Shown here: positions 40,203 through 51,164 of the stretch, in pieces
Layout: each line of letters opens with the position of its first letter
Numbering within the stretch: position 1 is the stretch's first letter
NCBI RefSeq assembly: GCF_027596085.1
Contig: NC_072467.1
Location: forward strand, 8,795,476 to 8,859,475
DNA: 64,000 nt
Direction of reading: 5' to 3'
Source: Anoplopoma fimbria
Taxonomy: Eukaryota; Chordata; Actinopteri; Perciformes; Anoplopomatidae
Position numbers and translations under genes: made by a program
Notes under the pieces: generated by a model
The model's database searches: none
Told to the model about the DNA's origin: nothing
Seen by the model: only the letters and a program-made list of their open reading frames with translations

Positions 40203-43200
40203 CTAATTGTCTGGCGGAGAATTCACTTGATCCTCTCCCAGGTCTCTACTTTGAATTTTCACAAATATGCCGTTTTTAGGTCCTAGAGTGCTTGACGACT
40301 TCAGCTCAAGAGGAACCTGCACAAAGGAAAGAATACTAAATGTAAAAGCAACATCTTCCATATAATTTACATGCATTCTAAATAAAAGATTATATTCATA
40401 ACCACATGTGTAAATAGCCGACAGAAGCAGACTGAATTTTGACTGCTATATCATAAATCATTGGTTAATTAGTGAAAATTACAGCAATCCCAAATAATTG
40501 ATAATTAATCATACATATTGACGAGAAGAAATTACATCAATATTATTTACAATAAGGGATCATAACAGCTGTGACTACACTTTCTCTCATCCCACATTTC
40601 TTGTGGAAATTATTTACACAGATGCTTTAACATTTTTATTTCTTTAAGATAATATAACCAATGAGTGCATGATAATGGGATGTTAACAGAAATAAACGCA
40701 GACCATTCTGTACAGTATAGTAAAGTACACTGAGAGGTCCTTTTTTTTCAAATGTATCATCTGTGTGTATGAATCATTCCTAAGTCTCAAGTAGTTTTTG
40801 ACCAATTATTGTCTTTAGTGTTTGAAAGTGTCCAACCCACCTTGGTTTCAGAGCAGGCCACAATGCTGAACCTGCGGAACAGACGAACTAGAGCCATTTT
40901 GATTTCCAGTTGAGCGAGCCTCATTCCCACACAGTTACGGGGTCCGGCCCCGAACGGCAGGTATACAAATGGATGTCGACTGGCCTTGGCCTCTGCTGTG
41001 AATCTGGAGATCAAACACACGTTATATATTTCAGATTGATTAAAAGCAGTACAGAATAGGAGTCAATCCGTTGGATAGTGTGTTTGGTTAAACATAATAC
41101 AGGGAATTCACTTCCTTTTGTTATTGTCGTGCCAGGTATAAAAATAAGGAACAGCAAAGATTTCAATAACAGAAATACTAAGTCATGCTAGTACAATGAG
41201 GGGAAAAGCAAAGCTGGTGTTTCTGATAGCATGCTGCCAGTAATGATACCAGTGAGCCAGCATCAACAATAACAGGACCTGACACATTAGTGATTTATCA
41301 CCTTTGCTTTTCCTTCTGTGGCATGTTAAAATGTCTTCAGTGAAAAATAAAAATAAAAATCAATTTGTAATGAATTAATTCGTCTGCAAATCCAGTTAAA
41401 CCATCTACTAAATGTAGATGATAAAGAAACATTACATTACATTACATTACAGTCATTTAGCAGACGCTTTTATCCAAAGCGACTTACAGGAAACACAAAG
41501 CACAGGCTTGTTAGTTTTGCTTATTTAGTGTGAGAACAGATTCTCCTACCGCTCAGGGATGAACCTCTCAGGCTCTGGCCAATGCTCCGGGTCGTAGTGG
41601 AGGAAGCCTGCTGGGATCTCCAGCGTGGCTCCTTTAGGGAGGACTTGTCCGTTCAACACACAGTCCTCGTCGATGTCTCTCGCAAACCTTTGTGGGGAAT
41701 AATGCCATGGATTTATGTTTGATAAACTTGGAACTCATTTTCCCTTTTTACTCCATGTGATTCCTGTATGATTAAGGTAAACATAACAAAAACAAAATCT
41801 ATGTATGTCTCTGTATTTATGTACAGAAATAAATGCTCCTTGTGACTGTAGAACATCTAATAAAAATGCACCTTTTATGCTCATTTAATGTTGTTTATTT
41901 ACCTGAATCCAGGAGGGTAGAGGCGCAATGCTTCGCTTATAACCATGTCTAAGTACTTCAGCTCCTGGACATTTGTGTAATCTAGTGACTCCTGCAACAA
42001 AAGGAAAAATTTTACAAGTCCAGCCTAATTAAGCTAAAGTTTTAAACATGAAAAAAAAGAAAAAAAGGGTCTGTGTCCACAGAATTTGAACTGTTCAAAA
42101 CTAAAATCTTATGTCGTAAGTAGCTGAAGAAAATGACCGTAATGTGACACACTCACGTGTCTGGTGAAGAAATCATCCACTTCTTGCTGCACTTTGCATT
42201 GACATTCAGGGTGGATGGCCAGTAGGTAGCAGGTAAAGCCCAACGTGTTGCTGCTGGTTTCGTAGCCCGCCAGAAGAAAGACGAAAGCCTGACCCACGAT
42301 CTCATCCTCAGTTATCATCTTTTTCTGTGGACGCCTGGAGGAGGGCTCCTGTGGGTCCTGATCAGAGGCCGACGGTTGTGTCTGCTGGTTCCTGTGATCC
42401 AGCCGATCTAGCTGCTCAGCGGCATGATTCGCTGTGTCAAAGTGTTCCAAAGACACGCACTCCTTGCTGGTTCGTGCATCCAACATCAGCTGAAGGAAGT
42501 CTCTACGCCGCTAATTGCAACAAAAAAAAACCCAACAATAAATAAATTAAAAAAAACATATGGGAAACTATTAGTTGTACTGTATTTAAGATAATTAGAT
42601 GTTCAGGAGTTTCACCTGTTCAGCAGGCTGCTCCTCTCTCTGCTTGATGATCCTCTGAATGATGTTGATGAAGAAATTATTCATCTGGTCTCGTCTTTTG
42701 TTGGGGATGAGTCCCGCCAGAGGAGCCGTGATGAATGGGAAAGCAACTAGACACACAAACCAAATTCGTTGGTGGAACTCTACCTGAAATGCCAACTTAA
42801 CACACTCAAACATGACTACAAATGCATGTTTTCTAAATCTTAAATCTATAAACACCTTTTTAATTTCATTTTAAATTCTCTTCACATTTATTCTCCTATT
42901 AATTATTCCTTAGCATATCTATTTAACAGAAGATAGTAAACCCTCCCATTTCTGGTCTATGTTTTAATAATATTTTATTATTTTGCCTTCATTGCATTCC
43001 TATAATGTCCCAAATGTAATAACTCATACATATTGATAACAATAACAATAGATTTGACTGACTGAAAAAAAGCATGATGGGCCTGAAGAAAGAAAAGGAG
43101 AAGAACATCTGTGCATGGCGGACAAACGGGTCATCTGGGTTGTTCTGAGAGTCCACCTGAGTTCCAAATGCCACGCTGGCAATAACGTCCATGGTGTAGC

Positions 43201-46200
43201 AGCCAAAACACCTGCAAAACACACACCAATATGAGGACAGAAAACTACACCGTGATACTGATAGCCTTTGTTCACTGCGTGTCAGATTACCTGTGGATGT
43301 CAAAGGCCTCTCCTGACTCAGCGGAGACATCAAAATTTCTTATCAGGGCATCGGTGGCTGTGTTGATAAGAGGAACCATCTACAGGAAATATAAAAGACA
43401 GTGATACTCGTCATAGCTGCTGAGAGTTTCTGGGAAAAGACAGAAACACAAACATCTGATTTTTTTCCCCATAAATACCAAAAAAAATACAATGTGATCA
43501 TTCACACAACACAGCTTGGAAATATGCCCCATTTCAAGAATGGAGTCCTTCACGTCCTCTCCGCTCCTTGCACCTCGACTGAGAAGATGTCTCCAAAATT
43601 ATGCAAGTCTGATATTTACTACAGTTTAAAGCAGTGGGGCAGCACAACTGTAAATTAATTAGACATTGCCACCAAAATAACCCTAATAAATAGTAACACA
43701 AAATTGGAGCTTTAGTTATATTCATTATAATCATTTTACAGTGGGTACGGAAAGTATTCAAACCCCTTTAAATCTTTCACCCTTTGTTTCATTGCAGCCA
43801 TTTGCTAAAATCGAAAAAGTTCATTTTTTTTCGCATTAATGTACACTCAGCAACCCATCTTGACAGAAAAAAACAGAAATGTAGAAATTTTTGCAAATTT
43901 ATTAAAAAAGAAAAACTGAAATATCACATGGTCATAAGTATTCAGACCCTTTGCTCAGTATTGAGTAGAAGCACCCTTTTGAGCTAGTACAGCCATGAGT
44001 CTTCTTGGGAATGATGCAACAAGTTTCTCACACCTGGATTTGGGGATCCTCTGCCATTCTTCCTTGCAGATCCTCTCCAGTTCTGTCAGGTTGGATGGTG
44101 AATGTTGGTGGACAGCCATTTTCAGGTCTCTCCAGAGATGCTCAATTGGGTTTAGGTCAGGGCTCTGGCTGGGCCAGTCAAGAATGGTCACAGACTTGTT
44201 CCGAAGCCACTCCTTTGTTATTTTAGCTGTGTGCTTCGGGTCATTGTCTTGTTGGAAGGTGAACCTTCGGCCCAGTCTGAGGTCCTGAGCACTCTGGAGG
44301 AGGTTTTCTTCCAGGATATCTCTGTACTTGGCCGCATTCATCTTTCCTTCAATTGCAACCAGTCGTCCTGTCCCTGCAGCTGAAAAACACCCCCATAGCA
44401 TGATGCTGCCACCACCATGTTTCACTGTTGGGATTGTATTGGGCAGGTGATGAGCAGTGCCTGGTTTTCTCCACACATACCGCTTAGAATTAACGCCAAA
44501 AAGTTCAATCTTGGTCTCATCAGACCAGAGAATCTTATTTCTCATAGTTTGGGAGTCCTCCATGTGTTTTTTGGCAAACTCTATGCAGGCTTTCATATGT
44601 CTTGCACTGAGGAGAGGCTTCCGTCGGGCCACTCTGCCATAAAGCCCCGACTGGTGGAGGGCTGCAGTGATAGTTGACTTTGTGGAACTTTCTCCCATCT
44701 CCCTACTGCATCTCTGGAGCTCAGCCACAGTGATCTTTGGGTTCTTCTTTACCTCTCTCACCAAGGCTCTTCTCCCACGATTGCTCAGTTTGGCTGGACG
44801 GCCAGGTCTAGGAAGAGTTCTGGTCATCCCATACTTCTTCCATTTAAGGATTATGGAGGCCACTGTGCTCTTAGGAACCTTGAGTGCTGCAGAAATTCTT
44901 TTGTAACCTTGGCCAGATCTGTGCCTTGCCACAATTCTGTCTCTGAGCTCCTTGGGCAGTTCCTTCGACCTCATGATTCTCATTTGTTCTGAGATGCACT
45001 GTGAGCTGTAAGGTCTTATATAGACAGGTGTGTGCCTTTCCTAATCAAGTCCAATCAGTTTAATTAAACACAGCTGGACTCCAATGAAGGAGTAGAACCA
45101 TCTCAAGGAGGATCAGAAGAAATGGACAGCATGTGAGTTAAATATGAGTGTCACAGCAAAGGGTCTGAATACTTATGACCATGTGATATTTCAGTTTTTC
45201 TTTTTTAATAAATTTGCAAAACTTTCTACATTTCTGTTTTTTTCTGTCAAGATGGGTTGCTGAGTGTACATTAATGCAAAAAAAATGAACTTTTTCGATT
45301 TTAGCAAATGGCTGCAATGAAACAAAGAGTGAACAATTTAAAGGGGTCTGAATACTTTCCGTACCCACTGTATACATTGTCCAAGTTCAAATTTGACCCA
45401 ACATATTTAACTAGTTTACTATACATCATCCAACTCCACACTTCTTACCATCCATCTGTGACAGACAGAAACTTCCATCTCCTCTTTTTTAATTGGCAAA
45501 TTTTATGACCTCAAAATAACATTCTGCGTAATAAATACCATCTGATTCTAACTGGCACCCACTCATATCTCACCTCTTTCATCTTGGCAGCACTGAATGA
45601 TGGGGTCAGGATGCTCCGCACTCTCTTCCAGCGTTCATTCCTCAGCATAAGCAGACAGTCAGTCATGGGCTTGGTGGCGAAGCGAAGAGTCTGCACAGAG
45701 AGACAGGAGAGTAAATGCATAAAACATCTGTTATCATTACATCATTGGGGCTTATGCTGAAGTCATGAGTGAGCGCACAGTGTGCATGTGCATGTGCATG
45801 CTGTGGGTAATGTCCTCACCATCCTGTTGCTGAAGCTGCTGAAGTCCCGGACCATCACCTGTCTGAGCATGTCAGGGTCCGCTATCACCACCACCGGTTT
45901 CCGGCCCAAATAATACCTAAAATATACCAAGTGGATCCAACAATCTAAGTGCTGCTAGTATAGGTTTTTACCAAGCAAGTGTTTATTTCATTTTATAATG
46001 TGGAAGAGTAAGAACCAATAAAATGTCCAGACCATAATTCCATCAGATGCTGATGTAGAGAATATTTATTTTACTTACCCACAAACTCTGCCATGTGTCT
46101 TTATGAGATCATTGATAGGGTTGAAAAAACCCTGAAATAAAATAAAGAACATCATCATAACATATACAAATAAATAACATCCCAAAACATCAGAAAAGGA

Positions 46201-47981
46201 ACCAGACAAGCTCCTCATAAGAAAGAAAGAAAGAAAGAAAGAACTCTATTAAAATTGGTATTCGGGCTGTTGTCTTAATGTAAATTATAGAACGAGGTAA
46301 CAGTAGGACAGTCAATCAGCTTTATGACTCTATAGGAGCTGCATATATGCTAGTTATTTTTAGCTTACTTGTATATCAAAAGCACCGTCTCATTTCAAAA
46401 TACTGAAACTTGCTTGATAAATGTCTGAGTGGGAGTTATAGGGGCCATGGCCACCTTGTCTGATGACTAACTCCCATCAGGATCTGCTGTGAGACATATC
46501 TGTATAACACACCTGGAACATCATTGTTTAATGTTAGATAAAAACAGAAATTATCCTTAAAGAGTGTTTCTCTTTCTATATTCTTTGAAATTAAAATAAG
46601 AATATTATTCATCCAAGTCTGGACACATTAGGCATATATTATTGATAAAGCAGTAAAATTATACTTTCCCTCAGTAAAACACAGTACAGAACAAACGTCT
46701 GAGATGAAACAAAACTAAAACACAATGCAATTATTAAAACATTAATCTATGTGGTGGTAACTTGGTACATATAAAAGTGCTGTAATATGTTGTTGAAAGT
46801 GGAGGTCACATGACTGCTGGATTAGAGAGCATAGGAGCACACTCCCTGGAAATAGCCACAGGTGTGCTAATTGGGCAGTTGACACAGGTGCATTTTTTTG
46901 AGTTCATTCACTGTTGAAGAGGTTCCTTTTGTCCCTGAGTGTGTAGTCTGTGCCATCTCATTTGATATTCCAAGTCATGTTTACTTTGTCATTGTAAAGT
47001 TGTACATATTAACTCTTTATTTAGTTCTGACATTTGCATGATATATATTAAAGTAGGGATGTCCTTTGATACAGAGTTGTTATTTGATTTCTGTATTCAA
47101 GAAAATGTGATTAACCACTTAACTAAACCACTTAACTAAACATTACTCTGAACGAAGAATAAGGAGTAAATAATTTCAAATAGAACCTGCTGAATGTTTT
47201 GCCTTCTGCTTTCATAGAAATGTAATATAGTCCAGTGCATTCCTGTAAAATGATGTTGAAAGGAAGATTTTCTCCCTTCAGTGGGTAAAATGTCTTGGTC
47301 AAAACAGTTTGAAAAATTCTAGGTTGAAGAGTGAGATTTAAAACATAATTTGATAGAAATTGCAGCAATATTTTACCTGCCGAAACATGAAAATGTTGCC
47401 CCAGAAAGGCACTGGCTTTGGATGTTTGATTCCACATCGAGAGAGGACCGAATAGGGGTAAATTGAATACCTTTGAAAGAGAGAGAGAGAGAGCAGAGTT
47501 GTGTTGATGAAAGAAATAATTAAAGAGAATAAATCCCCAAATATTCCTGCCATTGATTTATTGTTAGTCTTTTGCCTCATCAGCTCTACAAATGCTGACT
47601 GACGGGTGCATTTGTCAGTTGATCGGGTTTCGTTGGTGCAAAAATCAACCCTCTTGTTAGTTTGTTCCCGGCTTGCTTCGAAAACTTTAAGATGTTCCTT
47701 AAGGGCTTCCCCATAAAATGATATCAGAAAGCCCAACGTGCAAAACAGCAAACATCAGATCTGATGGAATGAGTACTGATCTGAATTTACCCCAAAATGT
47801 TTATATTGGTAGATAACATAACTTCAGTTCCACGGCAGATGCAGCATCACAAACAAACAGGACATAAAGCATTTACTCACCAGTAGAGAAGACCCAGGAA
47901 GACGAGAAAGAGGCTGAGTGTCACAGAAAACCCACTGGCCTTGATGTTGAACACATTTAGGACGTCAACTACAGCCTCCAT
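40203..47981 (-). CDS. tbxas1: Thromboxane A synthase (CYP5A1)
   Basis: An ER-membrane cytochrome P450 that isomerises prostaglandin H2 to thromboxane A2. Coding exons: 47981-47881, 47470-47377, 46131-46079, 45916-45820, 45690-45574, 43379-43291, 43211-43063, 42746-42616, 42510-42157, 41991-41903, 41687-41550, 41003-40841 and 40316-40203. The frame is continuous, 562 residues (human about 534). Landmarks: an N-terminal membrane helix (SVTLSLFLVFLGLLYW), HPKPVPFWGN, I-helix AGYETSSNT (about 358-366), ExxR in EALRLYPP (E415, R418) and the haem loop FGAGPRNCVG with C495. Matches to human include DVIASVAFGTQVDS, IPNKRRDQMNNFF and HYDPEHWPEPE. The extra length is mostly a polar loop before the I-helix (about 300-340). 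The intron 45574-43379 contains Tc1 copy 2. A neighbour of parp12 in mammals too. Confidence 0.94.
41429..41492. repeat. Common teleost repeat fragment (ACATT)n-CATTTAGCAGACGC
   Basis: ATTAC/ACATT units are followed by CATTTAGCAGACGCTTTTAT and CCAAAGCGACTTACA, a phrase that occurs very widely in fish genomes. Only this core is present, in a tbxas1 intron. I do not assign it to a named family. Confidence 0.6.
43739..45370 (-). mobile_element. Tc1-like DNA transposon, copy 2 (intact)
   Basis: A 1632-bp element with the same termini as copy 1, flanked by TA at 43737-43738 and 45371-45372. It has the same long inverted repeats with internal direct-repeat motifs. It lies in a tbxas1 intron, in the host gene's orientation and opposite to copy 1. 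The length difference from copy 1 comes partly from A/T-run length changes in the terminal repeats. Confidence 0.95.
43955..44983 (-). CDS. Tc1-like transposase, DD34E, copy 2
   Basis: 342 codons starting MRIMRSKELP, colinear with copy 1 from its residue 5. I see two amino-acid differences: R137 of copy 1 is Cys here and R298 is His. All three catalytic residues and the DNA-binding segments are unchanged, and there is no stop or frameshift. The copy 1 version (Arg at both sites) may be closer to the family consensus, but this cannot be decided from two copies. Confidence 0.95.
   Translation of the reverse strand: MRIMRSKELPKELRDRIVARHRSGQGYKRISAALKVPKSTVASIILKWKKYGMTRTLPRPGRPAKLSNRGRRALVREVKKNPKITVAELQRCSREMGESSTKSTITAALHQSGLYGRVARRKPLLSARHMKACIEFAKKHMEDSQTMRNKILWSDETKIELFGVNSKRYVWRKPGTAHHLPNTIPTVKHGGGSIMLWGCFSAAGTGRLVAIEGKMNAAKYRDILEENLLQSAQDLRLGRRFTFQQDNDPKHTAKITKEWLRNKSVTILDWPSQSPDLNPIEHLWRDLKMAVHQHSPSNLTELERICKEEWQRIPKSRCEKLVASFPRRLMAVLAQKGASTQY
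46221..46242. repeat. (GAAA)n microsatellite
   Basis: Five to six GAAA units in a tbxas1 intron. Confidence 0.9.
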
Positions 47982-48678
47982 AATGTAAATACTCCTCAGT
48001 TCGCTCCTGCCAGAATTTGATCAAAGCTTCTAATAAAAACAATGTAAAACAGAAATAGATTAATGTCAGTGTAAGAGCTGCTGAACAGGTGTGACACATT
48101 AGTCACCAGTTCATGTATACTAACTACAAACTATTCACAAAAAAGTCTTCTCTCTCCAGATATTGATGCATGTGAGTTTGTTGCGTAATTGTACTTTCTT
48201 AGAGTCATGACTGAACATGTAGACCACATCTTTTATATAATAGATAATATAAAGACGGTCTCTTCGTGGACTATGCTCTCAGGCTGGTTTGACAGTGCCG
48301 ACCTTTATACTGCATTTTAACAATGGGGGCATGTCTGTTCTTCCTTCACTCACCTCTGTCTGCGTCTTAAACCTTTTAACGTGCCACAGTTTTAACGACA
48401 CACAATGTCATTGTTGTAACGTTTCTAAAGCACACACCCTTAAACATCTAAATAACACGTCCTATCTTTATTTAAGACGAATACGTGTTTAAAGCCCTGG
48501 CGTCATTATGTATGTGATATGTAATGCTAGGCTATGAATGTAAGCTACAACCAAATATCGCAGCTTGTCTGAACTTACTCGTTTATTTATTTGCTACCAG
48601 ACATGTAATATGTCAGCGCCTTTCCTTAAATCTGGAGAAAGTTCTTATTTTAAAAAAAAAGGACGCGTTTGCACTTAC

Positions 48679-48790
48679 CTCATGCTCTCTTCACTTGTCA
48701 ATATTAACAAAGTCCTCTTCGCGCTGTTAGAAGGTTGCAAACCAGAAGAAACCTGCGGTGCGTACTGCCCCCTACTGTCCGGGAGCGTAC
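48679..48790 (-). other. tbxas1: Predicted tbxas1 5' noncoding exon
   Basis: On the minus strand ATGAG is followed by a perfect GTAAGTGC donor (exon end 48679). A matching acceptor, TTTTTATTAG, precedes base 48029, so the exon with the start codon would be 48029-47881. The joined 5'UTR would contain a short upstream ORF. The upstream limit is a guess; there is no TATA box near it. Human TBXAS1 likewise has noncoding upstream exons. Confidence 0.45.
48763..48780 (-). promoter_or_regulatory. CTCF-like motif (candidate)
   Basis: Read on the minus strand, ACAGTAGGGGGCAGTA is a near-perfect match to the CTCF core. It falls between the divergent tbxas1 gene and the acidic-protein gene, close to the predicted tbxas1 first exon. 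Motif resemblance only. Confidence 0.4.
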
Positions 48791-49036
48791 TGCAGCCAAC
48801 ACGAGTGTACTGGTGCGTTTAGTAAACTCTAGGCCTGTATACAGTTATGAAGAAACATTTATGTAAAAGCCCTGACACATATTGCTGAAGGCTTGCCCTC
48901 GTCTGCCATTTAAATAAATGTCCGGAATAAATAGATACAAGAAAATGGATTGAGTTCCATCACTAACTTCAATGTCAATACTGTGTAGAGGGTGACAGTA
49001 AAACGAATGTTCTGCTGAAAACTCTTCTCGTGCGTG

Positions 49037-49089
49037 CGTCAGTAAGTCATGGAACGTAATGACGTATGACGCAGGGACCAGTATATATA
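49037..49089 (+). promoter_or_regulatory. Core promoter: CRE-like sites plus TATA box
   Basis: TATATATAG at 49082-49090 is a strong TATA box about 190 bp before the ATG at 49276. Just upstream are TGACGTAT (49060-49067), TGACGC (49067-49072) and an inverted CGTCA (49037-49041), all CREB/ATF-type half sites. This compact arrangement is typical of inducible genes. The transcription start would be near 49115. Confidence 0.6.
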
Positions 49090-49275
49090 GAGCTGCCAAT
49101 CACCCCAATCTCCCCTTTTGCATATAAGTTTGACACGAGTTGACAAACGCTGCTGCAAAGCCTGAACTGAATTGCTGGAGAACAAAAAACTTCTGTTGGA
49201 AAACAAACCTTGTGGTGCATTACTGCTAACTAGTGGATAATTAACATTTCTGGAGAAGAAATTAATAAAAAAAAA

Positions 49276-51164
49276 ATGGCTTTCAGTCGTCTGAGGTCAC
49301 CCATCCGGGAGAGGCACCTGCTGACTGGAGCTGCTGGTGTGTCAGACAAAGACTGTGGAAGTAAGACATCTTTAAAATCCACATTTTTCTTACTCCTAAA
49401 TCATCAATTTAGCTAACCAACCCCCTTAAAAGTGTCTTCAGTACAAAATGTACACATTTTATTGAGTTTGAAGGTAAAGAATTAAGTGGGCCTTGTTGGA
49501 AAAAATACATTTTCTGAGAAAAGCCACCTACACCACGTTTTCTCCTGTAAAATATATTTTTCATTCTTGGAAGCTGTTGAATTTCCCGGGGAAGGTGTAG
49601 AATGTATTAACAACCATGTAGGGATTTGAATACACTGTTGTTTTTGTTTGAGGGGATCAATTTTTGGACATTTGGCGTCGAAATTTTACCAAACAAAATG
49701 GCGACCGGCCACTTTTTTGAAAAATGCCAAAAATTAACTTTCTTGATCACCATGGTGTAAACATGGCTGTATGAACTAACCATCACACCTCCTTAAGTGG
49801 AGAGCAGAGTTTGATTGGTTTTATTTTTGAAGCTTTGCTAAAAATATTGCTATTAAGTTCAAAGTTTGACATTTTTGAACTAATTTACTGATTTTCTTCA
49901 AATGGCACCAACAGAACATTATGAGTTTAAGCAGAAAATATTGTGAATAAGTAGCCTGATCCTTCTCACTACAGACGCTTGTGTTGACATGTTGGCCATT
50001 TAATAACATTGAAAAGGTCTTTGTTTGGTCATGTGGTATTTTCTTTTTAAGGGAAAGCAGGTGGTTGACCATTAATCTGTATGTAACTGTCTGTATTTGT
50101 GTAATGTGCGTAATGACGCATGCAGTCCTGCACTCGTCAAACTGGCTCTATCTCAGCATTATACACAGTAAAGAAGACGGCGAGATCTTTTAGGATTAAA
50201 AACAATTCATACAATGCCATGGATAATAATCTCTGGCACTGAACTCTCTCAGAACCACCTGTTCTCTTCATTGTCATCTCTTTTTAGTTGAAAACACTTT
50301 AATTTCAATATGATTGGATACAGCACAATTGGGATTCATTCTTTTTGCAACATTTTATTGTCCTGTATCAACCAAAAGATACATTTCTAGAAAAAAAAAC
50401 AGGTGCTATTATATGAAACTGCGTTATGCAAACATGGAGAAAGGACAAGTCTTCACTTACACTTTTAACAATAGATCAGTTGCCTCGCAGTTCCCTTAAT
50501 CTTCTTCCACGTGGTTGCATTTCCCTCTAAAAATAGATCTGAGTGCAATAATGTGAATCCTGCTTAAATAAAAGTGGAAAATCTGTGCATAAATGTTCAC
50601 ATCTGGTCTTTAGCAATCATGTTCATCAGTCATGTTTTCTATATGTTTATACAACAGTCAATATAAATATGCATGTATCTTCTTTTCCCATCAGGCAGCT
50701 CCTCTCAGGACTCAGACGGCGTCGCTGAACGTCCACTCCCGCGGCTGATCAGACCCATCGACCTCCCTCTCTACATCTACCTTGGTGACGAGGTTGAGGT
50801 TGAAGAAGGTGAGTATGTCCCTCCACTGTCTTCTGATGATGAGGATGATGATGATGGGAGTGTTTTTCAGTTTGAAGACGGTGAGGTCTACCCACTCTCA
50901 TCTGATGAAGAGGGTGAAGACGAAGAGGCTCTGGATGACTCTGGCTACGACACCATGTCCGATGAGGATGACGACATTGGACTTCGCTCTCCTCTCGTCC
51001 AGCAGTCCCCACAGCAGCACCTTTGGACGCCCAGACGACGAGCGTTTCCTCCTATTCCCGCTGGTTCCCCTGTCGCTGTTCCCGCTGGTGCTCCGGTCCG
51101 TCTTCATCCTCCGGTCCGTCTTCATCCTCCTTTTGGGATTCGGTTGCTGTTCCTCAGAGACTGA
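49276..51164 (+). CDS. Unrecognised small acidic protein, two exons
   Basis: I do not recognise this protein. Exon 1 is 49276-49360 (MAFSRLRSPIRERHLLTGAA...) and exon 2 is 50695-51164; GTAAGA and TTTTCCCATCAG borders keep frame, giving 184 residues. The first about 30 residues are basic with no signal peptide. A hydrophobic, aromatic stretch follows (PIDLPLYIYLGDEV), then a very acidic middle (about 70-130) with two related modules: EEGEYVPPLSSDDED and EDGEVYPLSSDEEGE. SSDDED and SSDEEGE look like casein kinase 2 sites and DSGYDT resembles a beta-TrCP phosphodegron. The tail is proline-rich with a tandem VRLHPP and ends IRLLFLRD. An internal GAAG|GTGAGT at 50808 could act as an alternative donor. 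It has its own TATA promoter and is divergent from tbxas1. A nuclear or cytoplasmic regulatory protein is a guess. Confidence 0.65.
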
